Positions 35,390 to 43,680 of a DNA stretch of 64,000 bases are shown here, in pieces (the first letter of the stretch is position 1; every line of letters starts with the position of its first letter). The position numbers and the translations under genes were made by a program. The stretch comes from Celeribacter halophilus (GTDB lineage Bacteria > Pseudomonadota > Alphaproteobacteria > Rhodobacterales > Rhodobacteraceae). A model generated the notes under the pieces. The model worked only from the letters and a program-made list of their open reading frames with translations, searched no databases and was not told the DNA's origin. Where the stretch lies: positions 124,001 to 188,000 of the forward strand of contig NZ_FORY01000004.1 of the NCBI RefSeq assembly GCF_900114135.1. The letters are read 5' to 3'.

Positions 35390-36838
35390 CTACAGACGCG
35401 CGGCGATTTCTCCGAGTTTGCGCATTCCGGGCACAATCGTATGCGTTTCGATGACAGACAAGCCCAGTCGGAAAAAACGTCCGCTCTGGCTCGGATCCAC
35501 GAAGGGGTCGCCGCTTTCGAACAGGATGCCCTGCGCCATCGCTTCCTGCAAAAGCTGATGTGCGTCCACCCCCTCGGGGCATTCCAGCCAGACGCTTCGG
35601 CCGGGATGGCAGGGGTCGGGGGCGCGGAAACCGGGCATCAGGTCGGGGAGATGCTCCATCACCGTTTCCCAGCGCGCCTGATAGGTGCTGCGCAATTTAC
35701 GGACCAGATTGCGGTAATGTCCCTCGGCCAGAAAAATGGCGGCGGCGCGTTGGTTGTTGAGCGGCGCCGAGCGGTGAATCAGTCGGCGCAACCACCGTGC
35801 TTCGCGGATAACCGGTGCCGGTGCCACGATGTAACCGAGCCGTACACCGGGTGCCAAAACTTTAGACAAAGTGCCCAAATATAGCACGCGGCCCTCTTTA
35901 TCGCGCGATTTTAAGGCAAGGTCTTTGGCGAAGGAAATATCCCCCTCATAGTCGTCCTCGACGATCAGAAAATCCTCTCTTGCGGCCAGCGCGAGGGTCT
36001 CGTTCCGGCGGGAATCCGACATCACGGTCATGGACGGGCAATGCGCACCGGGGGTCAAAACCGCCAGATCCAACCCCGCATTCGAGGGGATCAACGCCCC
36101 CTCTGTATCGAGGTCCAAAGGCACAATTTCCGCCCCTGAAAGATCGAAGATAAACCGTGAATCCGGATAGCCCGGCATCTCGCATCCCACCCGTTTTCCG
36201 GCCCCCGAAAGCAGTTGCGAAATGAGGTATAAACCCTCCTGTGCGCCCAAGGTGATCATCACCTCTTCAGGACGGGCATAGATACCGCGATCCGGTAGAA
36301 CCTGTGTCTGGATCTGCTCGATCAACATAGGGTCGTCATCCACCGCGCGATCCGCTCCCCACCAGTCCACGGAGGCTCGTCCCAACATGTCACGAGAAGA
36401 GGTCCGCCATGCGTTCAAAGGGAACAGTCCGGGATCTACCTGCCCATAGATAAACGGGTATTTATAATCATGCCAATTCAATGACTTGCGAATATGGTTC
36501 AAGCGCGAAGGATGATGGTTCAGACGGCTTTCCCAATCGAGCGTGACCGCCGAATCCACCCGGTCCGTGACCGGCGGCTTGCTGTCGCTGACGAAGTAAC
36601 CGCGACGGGGGCGTGCCTCCAGATAACCACGCGCCATAAGCTCCTCGAACACCGCCGAAACCGTGTTGCGCGCAATGCCCAACTGGTCGGCCAAAAGCCG
36701 TGTCGAAAGCATCTTCTGGCCCGGTGCCAACTGACCTGTGCCAATGGCCGTGATGATGCCCCGGCGCAGCTGGCTCTGGATCGGTTCCTTGCTGGCGCGA
36801 TCAATGGAAATAGGCAGCGAATGAATGGCGGGCCTCAT
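35390..36838 (-). CDS. MocR/TauR-type regulator (GntR DNA-binding domain fused to aminotransferase)
   Basis: 482 residues from the chosen start. A winged GntR domain (about 12-82) includes LLADQLGIARNTVSAVFEEL and ARGYLEARPRRGYFV. An aminotransferase class I fold follows, with the PLP lysine Lys326 in YLGTLSKVLAPGVRLGY and the preceding EDDYEGD. MocR proteins sense amines, amino acids or pyridoxal phosphate. The gene points away from the NitT/TauT importer 0.9 kb away, an arrangement known for tauR-tauABC. The start is uncertain: ATG at 36895 is also possible. The start at 36997 is unlikely because direct repeats resembling MocR operators begin there. Confidence 0.88.
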   Translation of the reverse strand: MRPAIHSLPISIDRASKEPIQSQLRRGIITAIGTGQLAPGQKMLSTRLLADQLGIARNTVSAVFEELMARGYLEARPRRGYFVSDSKPPVTDRVDSAVTLDWESRLNHHPSRLNHIRKSLNWHDYKYPFIYGQVDPGLFPLNAWRTSSRDMLGRASVDWWGADRAVDDDPMLIEQIQTQVLPDRGIYARPEEVMITLGAQEGLYLISQLLSGAGKRVGCEMPGYPDSRFIFDLSGAEIVPLDLDTEGALIPSNAGLDLAVLTPGAHCPSMTVMSDSRRNETLALAAREDFLIVEDDYEGDISFAKDLALKSRDKEGRVLYLGTLSKVLAPGVRLGYIVAPAPVIREARWLRRLIHRSAPLNNQRAAAIFLAEGHYRNLVRKLRSTYQARWETVMEHLPDLMPGFRAPDPCHPGRSVWLECPEGVDAHQLLQEAMAQGILFESGDPFVDPSQSGRFFRLGLSVIETHTIVPGMRKLGEIAARL

Positions 36839-36980
36839 CGGTAAATAGGTTGGAGTGCGGGCAGCCTCGCTTGCACGGGTTTGACCCTGTGACATTGGGT
36901 GCAGTGAGGCGGCGCATCTGTGTGGCGCTAAGGCTGCGATCATTTTCCGCCCGATGCAAGACGTTTGGCTCTCAGTCGGC

Positions 36981-37013
36981 AAACTGGCCCAATTCAAACT
37001 CTAAAACTGGCTC
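36981..37013. promoter_or_regulatory. Direct repeat, candidate MocR operator
   Basis: AAACTGGCCC at 36981 and AAACTGGCTC at 37004 are direct repeats matching at 9 of 10 positions, spaced 23 bp, about two helical turns. MocR-family regulators typically bind direct repeats near their own promoter. These lie about 145 bases upstream of the chosen MocR start. Confidence 0.5.
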
Positions 37014-37196
37014 TGTGTGGGCCACTGGCAGTCAGGCAGGGGACCGAGACGCCAATGCACAAAGAATGATCACATGCCCCGTCAAAGCTCGAACACTCCA
37101 TTCGCACAAACGATGCCAGCTGCCAGCCTCAACGGGCATTTGCACATCACCGAACCCCTTGACCGCGCCGTCTCTGCGGTCGGGTCGGTGCGCCTC

Positions 37197-37233
37197 GTGA
37201 CGGTCGGAATGCCTCCCCTGTTCCGACCGTCAC
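37197..37233. repeat. Perfect 13-bp inverted repeat (hairpin)
   Basis: GTGACGGTCGGAA at 37197-37209 is exactly complementary to TTCCGACCGTCAC at 37221-37233, with an 11-base loop. No T-run follows on either side, so it is not a standard terminator. It could be part of a structured RNA or a regulator site. Confidence 0.7.
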
Positions 37234-37264
37234 ACCCCGCAACAAGAACCGAAAATATCGGTCG

Positions 37265-37296
37265 GACACATGTCGGACTTTGGTCGGACATGTGTC
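37265..37296. promoter_or_regulatory. Dyad with GACACATGTC/GACATGTGTC arms
   Basis: Two 10-bp arms, complementary to each other and each built on the self-complementary core ACATGT, are separated by 12 bases. The symmetry suggests a protein-binding site. Which neighbouring regulator uses it cannot be told. Confidence 0.5.
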
Positions 37297-37451
37297 GGGC
37301 ATTTTCGAAACGCTTGATTTCTGGGCAGGGAAATTTGCGGCAAATTGGATGCAACCCCCAAGCGCAGGTATCTAAGACATGAGAATAAAAAGAAAATTCA
37401 CGAATTTCAGGAGAAGCCCTTTCGATCAGGCGTTCAGATTTACAGGTTTTT

Positions 37452-37515
37452 CCGTTCTGATTTCCTGAACGAACGCATGGCTGAATTGACCGTTTCGATC
37501 CCGCGCCCCTTAGGT
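37452..37515 (+). promoter_or_regulatory. LysR-like box plus promoter of the NitT/TauT importer
   Basis: A 19-base near-palindrome (37452-37470) contains the TC-N9-GA form of a LysR box. Fifteen bases later comes TTGACC (37486-37491), and 18 bases further a weak -10 TTAGGT (37510-37515). The same box differing at one base, the same 15-base spacer length and the same -35 hexamer occur at 43681-43744 in front of the dehydrogenase operon. Confidence 0.65.
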
Positions 37516-37726
37516 TTTGTAATGAGTTTGACCTGTATATCTGCCCGCCTCGAAAGGAATTGCTCAGAGGTGCGCGCCAAAACCGGGTATCACCTGCCCC
37601 AGAAGAAGGACCGCACATCCGATCTTGATCAGACATGTCGCACAATCGCCGACACGCGGAACCGGATTTAACCGCTTACAAAAACCGGACACGAAAGAGA
37701 TGTCCGACCCCAACAAGGAGAACTGA

Positions 37727-38725
37727 ATGACCAATTTTATGAAACCGCTCTTGGGCGTATCCGCCATTGCACTGGCCAGCTTTGCCGCAGCCACTCCCGC
37801 CGTTGCACAGGACAGCCTGACCGTTGGTTACTTCCTCGAATGGCCCATGCCGTTCCTCGCCGCCAAAGCCGATGGCGCTTATGAAGAGGCGCTCGGCATG
37901 GAGGTGAACTGGGTCAGCTTCGAGACCGGCACCGCAATGTCCGCCGCGATGGCCTCCGGCGATGTGCAAATCTCCATCAGCCAAGGCGTGCCGCCCTTCG
38001 TGGTTGCCGTGTCCTCCGGCCAGCCGTTGCAGATGATCGACGTGGCTGTGAGCTACTCGGAAAATGACAACTGTGTTGTGGCGACCGAACTTGAGATCGA
38101 CAAGGACAGCGCCGGAGAGCTGGCCGGCAAGAAAGTCGCCGTGCCGCTCGGCACTGCGTCGCATTACGGCTTCCTCAAGCAGATGGACCACTTCGGCGTC
38201 GATATCTCCACCCTTGAAATCGTCGATATGGCTCCGACTGACGGAGCCGCAGCTCTGGCGCAGGGCTCTGTTGATTTCGCCTGCGGCTATGGCGGTGGCC
38301 TGACGCGCATGAAAGAGCATGGCAACATCCTTTTGACCGGTGCGGAAAAAGAAGAACTCGGCATTCTGGTCTTTGACGTCACCTCGGCGCCCTCCGATTT
38401 CATCGTCGAAAACGAAGAGCTGGTCTCGACCTTCCTCTCCGTTACAGCCGAAGCCAATGCGACATGGAACGACTCCCATCCCGCAGAAATGCTGTCCAAG
38501 ATCGCAATGGAATCCGGCATGGACGAAGAGGCCGCTCTGGCGTCGATCTCCGGCTTTACCTTCCCGACCATCGAAGAGCAGATTTCCGAAAAATGGCTTG
38601 GCGGTACGGCAGCCAGCTACATGAAGGGCGTTGCGGATGTCTTCGTCGAATCCGGCGCGATCCCTTCGGCTCTTGAAAGCTATGAGGGCACGATTGCCCT
38701 CGGCCCGCTCGAAGCGATCGAATAA
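37727..38725 (+). CDS. NitT/TauT family ABC transporter substrate-binding protein
   Basis: Periplasmic binding protein, 332 residues, signal peptide about 1-28 (ending PAVAQ). The mature start DSLTVGYFLEWPMPFLAAKA and the segments GDVQISISQGVPPFVVAVSS and LAGKKVAVPLGTASHYGF match the TauA/SsuA/NMT1 group. The usual ligands are taurine, sulfonates, nitrate or pyrimidine precursors. The aromatic YFLEWPMP stretch in the ligand cleft could also suit a methylated amine. The shared promoter element with the N-methyl dehydrogenase operon makes an N-methylated compound the best guess. AAGGAG precedes the ATG. Confidence 0.87.
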   Translation: MTNFMKPLLGVSAIALASFAAATPAVAQDSLTVGYFLEWPMPFLAAKADGAYEEALGMEVNWVSFETGTAMSAAMASGDVQISISQGVPPFVVAVSSGQPLQMIDVAVSYSENDNCVVATELEIDKDSAGELAGKKVAVPLGTASHYGFLKQMDHFGVDISTLEIVDMAPTDGAAALAQGSVDFACGYGGGLTRMKEHGNILLTGAEKEELGILVFDVTSAPSDFIVENEELVSTFLSVTAEANATWNDSHPAEMLSKIAMESGMDEEAALASISGFTFPTIEEQISEKWLGGTAASYMKGVADVFVESGAIPSALESYEGTIALGPLEAIE

Positions 38726-38745
38726 TCGCCTCGGCAACAAACAGA

Positions 38746-38772
38746 ACATACGGCGTGACTTGCGCCGTATGT
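38746..38772 (+). promoter_or_regulatory. Intercistronic hairpin after the NitT/TauT binding-protein gene
   Basis: ACATACGGCG and CGCCGTATGT form a perfect 10-bp stem with a 7-base loop, 20 bases after the binding-protein stop. No U-tract follows. It resembles the hairpins after oppA and the sugar-binding protein gene. Confidence 0.65.
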
Positions 38773-38812
38773 GCATCCTTCCAACAAACCATCATGGACA
38801 GGGAGATCCCGA

Positions 38813-39613
38813 ATGGGTGCTCTGACAATCAATAACATCTCCATGCGTTTTGAATTGCCGGACGGCTCGCACGTTCAAGCCTTGCAAGACGTTTCACTCG
38901 AATTGAAAGAGGGCGAGCTTCTCTCCGTCCTCGGCCCTTCGGGATGTGGTAAATCCACCCTTTTGAACATTCTCGCGGGATTTCTGGCCCCGACTTCGGG
39001 CACTGTGACCCTTGGCGGCAAGGACGTGACCGGCCCCGGCCCCGAGCGCGGCATGGTGTTCCAAAAAGGCGCATTGTTCGAATGGATGAGCGTGCGCCAT
39101 AACGTGGAATTCGGCCCGCGTATGAAAAAAATGGAAGAGACCGAACGCAACACGATTGTCGAGAACCTGCTCGACACCGTGGGTCTGCATGATTTCAAGG
39201 ACAAGGCGGTTTACGAACTCTCCGGCGGGATGCAGCAACGGGTCGCTCTGGCGCGCTGTCTGGCCAATGATCCCGATGTGATCCTGATGGACGAACCTCT
39301 GGGCGCGCTTGATGCGCTGACCCGCGAGAAGATGCAGGGGCTTGTGCTCGACCTCTGGAAGAAGACCGGCAAGACGATCATCCTCATCACCCACTCGGTG
39401 GACGAGGCGCTATTGCTGGGCGAACGCCTGTTGGTGATGGCCCCGCGTCCGGGGCGTATTTTCAAGGAATACAACCTTCCCTTTGCCGACAAGGCCGTGG
39501 GCGCCGATCTCAGAGCGGTCAAGGATGATCCCGAGTTCGGGGCGACCAAGAAAGAAATTCTCCAGATGATCTGGGAAATGGAAGAAGAAATCATGGGCGG
39601 AGCGGAGAGCTGA
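38813..39613 (+). CDS. NitT/TauT family ABC transporter ATP-binding protein
   Basis: 266 residues. Walker A is GPSGCGKST (41-49), signature LSGGMQQR, Walker B VILMDEPLGALD, and H-loop LITHSVDEALLLGERLLVM; all are intact and typical of SsuB/TauB. The N-terminus MGALTINNISMRFELPDGSH was chosen because GGGAG lies 8 bases upstream; a frame starting at 38771 overlaps the hairpin and is unlikely. It ends two bases before the permease gene. Confidence 0.93.
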   Translation: MGALTINNISMRFELPDGSHVQALQDVSLELKEGELLSVLGPSGCGKSTLLNILAGFLAPTSGTVTLGGKDVTGPGPERGMVFQKGALFEWMSVRHNVEFGPRMKKMEETERNTIVENLLDTVGLHDFKDKAVYELSGGMQQRVALARCLANDPDVILMDEPLGALDALTREKMQGLVLDLWKKTGKTIILITHSVDEALLLGERLLVMAPRPGRIFKEYNLPFADKAVGADLRAVKDDPEFGATKKEILQMIWEMEEEIMGGAES

Positions 39614-39615
39614 AC

Positions 39616-40878
39616 ATGTCTGGTATTATCGTTCTATTGATCTATGTGGGGCTGTTTCTCGGGGCCTATGTCCTCGTGAAAATGGCCCGCACCTTCATGA
39701 GCAAGACCACCGATTTCACCTCGCTCAAGACCGTGACCTTCGGGGACGAAAGCGCGGTCATACCGGATCGGGCGGCATCGATCATCTCGGTTCTGATGAT
39801 CTTTCTGGTTTGGGGGGCCTTCACGGATTCCAAACTGGTGCCGGTCCATATGCCCGGACCGTTCAAGGGGGAGACAAGTTTCACATACACCTCCGAGAAC
39901 CCCGCCGGCGAAACCGCACAAGCCACGGTCAATGTGATCGTGCATGAGGCGGGCGAAAAGGTTGAGGCCCCCGAAGCCCCTGCCGCCAGCGGCTTTGCCC
40001 AAGGTGACGCGGCGAGTGTGGCAGCATGGCGCTCTGTCCTCATTCGTGCGCAGGCCAATGACGGCGAAGACGCCAAGATCGTCGCCATCGAAGGCAAACC
40101 CATTGCCGCAGGCGAAACGGTCAAAGTGCCCCACGGTGACGTGACCATGACCGCCAAAGGCTCTTTGAACTTCTCCCCCGATGCCGGTTGGCAGATGGAG
40201 CCGATCTGGCTGCCCTCCCCTGAATCCGTCTTCTCGCGCTTCTGGGAAATCGCCACGGACGGCTATCAGAACGTCTCGCTCTTCGAACATGTCGGCTGGT
40301 CCTTGTGGCGGGTGTTCGCGGGCTTCGTGCTTGGCTCTCTCGTGGGTATTCCCTTGGGCTATGCGATGGGCCTGTCGGGCTGGGCACGCGGCTGGTTCGA
40401 TCCCATCGTCGAATTCATGCGTCCCGTGCCGCCACTGGCGTTGATCCCTCTGGTGATCATCTGGTTCGGCATCGGTGAAAGCGGCAAGATCGTGCTGCTG
40501 TTCCTCGCGGCACTCTGGGTGATGATCATCTCGGCGCGGGCCGGTGTTTCCGGCGTCAACATCACCAAAGTGCAAGCCGCCTATTCGCTGGGCGCGAGCA
40601 AATGGCAAATCCTGCGCCATGTGATTGTGCCCAACTCCCTGCCGGAAATCTTCACCGGTGCGCGTGTGGCGATGGGGGTCTGCTGGGGGACCGTTGTGGC
40701 CGCCGAGCTGGTCGCTGCGGAAAAAGGCGCGGGCAAGATGATCGTGGCCGCCTCCAAGTTTCAGGCGACAGATATCGTCCTCATGGGCATCGTGCTGATC
40801 GGTCTGATCGGCTTTGGCATCGACATCCTGATGCGCAAGGCCGAGGCATGGCTGGTGCCGTGGAAGGGCCGCAGCTAA
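39616..40878 (+). CDS. NitT/TauT family ABC transporter permease with an inserted N-terminal domain
   Basis: 420 residues, against roughly 250-280 for ordinary TauC/SsuC permeases. Residues 200-420 are a normal permease (WLPSPESVFSRFWEIATDGY at the start; EAA-like loop VQAAYSLGASKWQILRHVIV). Before it lie two extra helices (about 4-24 and 53-70) flanking a charged cytoplasmic loop. A hydrophilic domain follows at about 80-195, probably periplasmic, predicted beta-rich with an Ala/Glu/Pro linker. No known domain is recognised in the extra part. A terminator follows the gene. Confidence 0.88.
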   Translation: MSGIIVLLIYVGLFLGAYVLVKMARTFMSKTTDFTSLKTVTFGDESAVIPDRAASIISVLMIFLVWGAFTDSKLVPVHMPGPFKGETSFTYTSENPAGETAQATVNVIVHEAGEKVEAPEAPAASGFAQGDAASVAAWRSVLIRAQANDGEDAKIVAIEGKPIAAGETVKVPHGDVTMTAKGSLNFSPDAGWQMEPIWLPSPESVFSRFWEIATDGYQNVSLFEHVGWSLWRVFAGFVLGSLVGIPLGYAMGLSGWARGWFDPIVEFMRPVPPLALIPLVIIWFGIGESGKIVLLFLAALWVMIISARAGVSGVNITKVQAAYSLGASKWQILRHVIVPNSLPEIFTGARVAMGVCWGTVVAAELVAAEKGAGKMIVAASKFQATDIVLMGIVLIGLIGFGIDILMRKAEAWLVPWKGRS

Positions 40879-40905
40879 CGCCTCTTTCGCATCTCATGAA
40901 ACAGC

Positions 40906-40937
40906 AAACGGCAGCTTGACGGGGCTGCCGTTTTCGT
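40906..40937 (+). terminator. Intrinsic terminator of the NitT/TauT importer operon
   Basis: AAACGGCAGC pairs with GCTGCCGTTT with an 8-base loop, followed by TTCGTTTT. It is well formed and 28 bases after the permease stop. It may also serve the convergent VOC gene. Confidence 0.85.
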
Positions 40938-40970
40938 TTTACCGTTTCGGCTTTCTGATGGCCCAAATAC

Positions 40971-41468
40971 TCAGGAATACGCGCCTGCCGAATAGGTCAA
41001 CTCATAGCTGTGGCTGTAAAGCTCGAACACAATGCCGAAAGGGTCTTCGACATAGACCATGCGGTAAGGTTTCTCACCGGGGAAATATTCGCGCACGGGC
41101 ATCCGTTGCTTGCCTCCGGCCGCGACGATTTTGGCCAGCGTGTCTTCCAGATTCGGGTCCTGAATCGCGAAGTGGAACGTGCCGTGCTGACGGAAATCCA
41201 GATTGTTCTCCGGCGCGTGGTGCCCGTCGAATTCGAACAATTCAAAGCCGATCCGGTCCGCCGAGGCCAGATGCGCGATGCGGATGCGGGTCCAGCCTTT
41301 GCCAAAAACATCGGAACACATCCGGCCAATGTCGCTGTCGTCTTCGAGAATCTCGGTCGGCTCCATGATGACATAAAAGCCCAGAACATCGCGGTAAAAG
41401 GCCACGGCCTTGTCGAGATCGGGAACGGACAGGCCGATATGGGAAAAGCTGCGCGGGGTCGGTATCAT
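40971..41468 (-). CDS. VOC family (glyoxalase/dioxygenase fold) protein
   Basis: 165 residues, two beta-alpha-beta-beta-beta units. The first is FSHIGLSVPDLDKAVAFYRDVLGF with metal-ligand candidate His; the second contains GTFHFAIQDPNLEDTLAKIV and ends YVEDPFGIVFELYSHSYE, with the C-terminal metal Glu. It may be a lactoylglutathione lyase or a ring-cleaving or isomerase enzyme; the substrate is not determined. The ATG at 41468 has GGAG 7 bases upstream. It diverges from a LysR gene, which probably controls it. Confidence 0.82.
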   Translation of the reverse strand: MIPTPRSFSHIGLSVPDLDKAVAFYRDVLGFYVIMEPTEILEDDSDIGRMCSDVFGKGWTRIRIAHLASADRIGFELFEFDGHHAPENNLDFRQHGTFHFAIQDPNLEDTLAKIVAAGGKQRMPVREYFPGEKPYRMVYVEDPFGIVFELYSHSYELTYSAGAYS

Positions 41469-41525
41469 GATAATCTCCATTTGGGTCTGGAGACAGAATT
41501 ACCTCGACGGATCAATTTACAAAAA

Positions 41526-41539
41526 TTATCATTTATCAT
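41526..41539. promoter_or_regulatory. Tandem heptamer in the VOC/LysR control region
   Basis: TTATCAT occurs twice head to tail in an AT-rich stretch between the divergent VOC and LysR genes. This may be part of the LysR binding region; evidence is limited to the repeat and its location. Confidence 0.35.
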
Positions 41540-41564
41540 TATTTTCATAACAAAATGGATCAAC

Positions 41565-42461
41565 ATGCTGAACGCGATCTGGCTGGAGACTTTCACCACC
41601 CTGTGCGAGGTCGGGCATTTCACCCGCACCGCCGAACGTATGGGCATGACCCAGCCCGGCGTGTCGCAACATCTGCGCAAGCTGGAGGCGCAAGTCGGCA
41701 AGCCGCTCATCCTGAAAGACGGCAAGTCCTTTACCCTCACGCCTGCGGGCGAGGCGGTGTTCGAACTGGGAAAGTCCCGCCGCGCCGAGGAACGCGCACT
41801 CAGGGACGCGATCAGTGCGGATGATCCGAAGGTCGGAGAGTTGCGCATCGGATGTTCCGGCAGTTTTGCCATGTGGGTCTATCCGCATCTGCTCAAAGCG
41901 ATGCAGGACGCGCCCGAACTGGTGATACAGGTCACCGCCGCGCCGCAAGCCAGCATCATATCGCAGGTGTTAGAAGGCGCATTTGATCTGGGCGTGGTCT
42001 CGGACAAACCGGATCACCCACGGCTGGAGGCCACCCCCTTGGCGCGTGAGGAGCTTTGCCTTGTCCTGCCTGCAACCTATGAGGGCGACGGTATTGATCT
42101 GGCGCGGCTGAATGCCTTGGGTTTTGTGGGCCATCCGGACGGGTATGCCTATGCCAACGAGTTGTTCGCGCTCAATTTCTCACAGGAGTATCTCGGCTCG
42201 GACCGGCTCAGGCTGCGCACCTTCGTCAACCAGATCGGGCAAATCCCGCTCCCCGTGGCGCAGGGGCTGGGCTATACGATCCTGCCACGCTCCGGCATTG
42301 ATCCCTTTCCGCATCAAGACGCGCTCAAAATCCTGCCCTTGCCGAAGCGTCGCTATCATCGGCTCTGGTCGATCTCGCGGCGGGGGCGTTCAGGATTTGC
42401 GCGGATCGCAGCGGTAGAGGCTCTGATGAAACACACGGCGCAGGCTTTGGGCACGCCCTGA
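41565..42461 (+). CDS. LysR family regulator divergent from the VOC gene
   Basis: 298 residues. The LysR helix-turn-helix (about 2-60) reads NAIWLETFTTLCEVGHFTRT and GMTQPGVSQHLRKLEAQVGK. The effector domain (about 88-290) follows, starting VGELRIGCSGSFAMWVYPHL. The start at 41565 follows an AT-rich promoter region; the reading frame stays open far upstream through the VOC gene, which is not coding in this frame. It ends 12 bases before the convergent second LysR gene. Confidence 0.9.
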   Translation: MLNAIWLETFTTLCEVGHFTRTAERMGMTQPGVSQHLRKLEAQVGKPLILKDGKSFTLTPAGEAVFELGKSRRAEERALRDAISADDPKVGELRIGCSGSFAMWVYPHLLKAMQDAPELVIQVTAAPQASIISQVLEGAFDLGVVSDKPDHPRLEATPLAREELCLVLPATYEGDGIDLARLNALGFVGHPDGYAYANELFALNFSQEYLGSDRLRLRTFVNQIGQIPLPVAQGLGYTILPRSGIDPFPHQDALKILPLPKRRYHRLWSISRRGRSGFARIAAVEALMKHTAQALGTP

Positions 42462-42473
42462 CGCCCTGCCCCG

Positions 42474-43478
42474 CTATGGCATGTCATGCACTTCCAGAGC
42501 ATCGGCCACATTTGGCGCGGTTCTGGCAAATTCCGGGAACAATTCGTTTTGCAGCAAAATCCGGAATTGCTTGGCCAGAATATCCGGCAAAGCACCCAAT
42601 TCGTTCATCCGGCTGATGAGATAGATCGGACGGGACAGCCCCGTAAACGGCAGCGGATAAATGTCCACGTCTTGACGAAAGCGGCTGGCATCGAGGATGC
42701 TCAGAGGTGTGGCCAGTGTCCAGCCCCCTGCCCGCGCGACCGTAGCAATCACCGAGCGACTGGTCTCGAAAGCAAAGCGGCGCGGCACGTCAAAGCCGAT
42801 ACGTTTGAGGTGTGTGGCGACAAGCTGGCCCACGGGCATGGCATCGGAATATTGCACAAAGGGCAGTTGCGAAAGCGTTTCGCGCCAGTCATCGGAGGGG
42901 CGGTATTTGCTTCGCGCCGTGACCAGAACGAATTGTTCGCGGTAAAGCTCCTGAATGTGGAATTTGTGGATGTCGGTGGGGATGCTGGCGGTCACCGCAA
43001 TATCCGCCGCCCTTGAGATGAGCCGCGATGTAACCTGATCGGAGCGGCCCGAGAAGGTGCAGATATAGCTGTTGGCCAGATGCGACTGCAGGGCTGTCGC
43101 CATGACGGGAGCCAGAGAGGCGTCCAGATCATCGATAATGGCGAAGTTCAGAACCGGCAGGCTGTCGACATTGAATTCAGCCAGAGAGGCCTCCGCCGCC
43201 GAGACCATCGCCATGATGCGATGCGCGTGCAGACTCAGCACATGCCCCGCCGGTGTGAGGGAAATCGGCTTTTGCTTGCGGTCGAAAAGCTTGGTTCCGA
43301 GGTTCTGTTCCAAAGTGGTGATGTTTTGCGAAACATTGGATTTGCTCAACCCCAGAACCTTGGCCGCTTCGGCCACCGAGCGGACCTCTTCCAAAGCAAT
43401 GAACACCCGCAGACCGCGCAGGGTCAGCCGGTCCGAGAACTCCGTCAGAACCCGCGATGATTGAGTCGACTCTGCCAT
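42474..43478 (-). CDS. LysR family regulator divergent from the N-methyl dehydrogenase operon
   Basis: 334 residues. The helix-turn-helix (about 19-78) contains LTLRGLRVFIALEEVRSVAE and LGLSKSNVSQNITTLEQNLG. The effector domain begins near residue 110. It is transcribed away from the 43775 operon. The intergenic region has a LysR-type TC-N9-GA box next to the dehydrogenase promoter, and the same box precedes the NitT/TauT importer. It is therefore the leading candidate to activate both. The inducer is unknown. Confidence 0.88.
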   Translation of the reverse strand: MAESTQSSRVLTEFSDRLTLRGLRVFIALEEVRSVAEAAKVLGLSKSNVSQNITTLEQNLGTKLFDRKQKPISLTPAGHVLSLHAHRIMAMVSAAEASLAEFNVDSLPVLNFAIIDDLDASLAPVMATALQSHLANSYICTFSGRSDQVTSRLISRAADIAVTASIPTDIHKFHIQELYREQFVLVTARSKYRPSDDWRETLSQLPFVQYSDAMPVGQLVATHLKRIGFDVPRRFAFETSRSVIATVARAGGWTLATPLSILDASRFRQDVDIYPLPFTGLSRPIYLISRMNELGALPDILAKQFRILLQNELFPEFARTAPNVADALEVHDMP

Positions 43479-43576
43479 TTATCCTGTCACACCCTATTCT
43501 TGTTTGATGAACCCGAAACAGGTCCATTTTCAAAATGCCCGTATTTCAGGCACAATTTTCCGCCGTGGCAATTTCA

Positions 43577-43601
43577 TGGGATATGCCGCCAGAATCCCAT
43601 T
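43577..43601. promoter_or_regulatory. Inverted repeat in the LysR/dehydrogenase control region
   Basis: ATGGGAT and ATCCCAT are complementary arms 11 bases apart, about 100 bases from the LysR start. It may be an autoregulatory site or simply a hairpin. Confidence 0.4.
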
Positions 43602-43680
43602 AAACCCTTAAAAATACAAGAAACAAAGCAATTTTAACGCCTGAACGATCTTTTCGAGATGTTCGCATTTCATTTTTTAC

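Larger units (their letters stand above)
36839..37726. other. 888-base intergenic region between the MocR gene and the NitT/TauT importer
   Basis: No convincing gene. A minus-strand frame at 37082-37645 lacks a ribosome site and overlaps structured DNA. The region contains MocR-like direct repeats (36981-37013), a 13-bp perfect hairpin (37197-37233), a dyad (37265-37296), and a LysR-like box with promoter (37452-37515). It is unusually long for this compact chromosome, so it is a complex control region or holds an undetected small RNA. Confidence 0.6.

Noticed and set aside
37197-37233. The 13-bp hairpin as a transcription terminator.
   Set aside because: No T-run follows on either strand and no gene ends nearby, so I list it as an inverted repeat of unknown role.
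37082-37645. A 187-codon minus-strand frame in the long intergenic region.
   Set aside because: No ribosome site, unusual Cys/Arg-rich composition, and it covers the 13-bp hairpin, the dyad and the LysR-type promoter.
41010-41564. An N-terminal extension of the first LysR frame through the VOC gene.
   Set aside because: The VOC protein on the other strand is well supported, and the LysR DNA-binding domain begins directly at the ATG at 41565.
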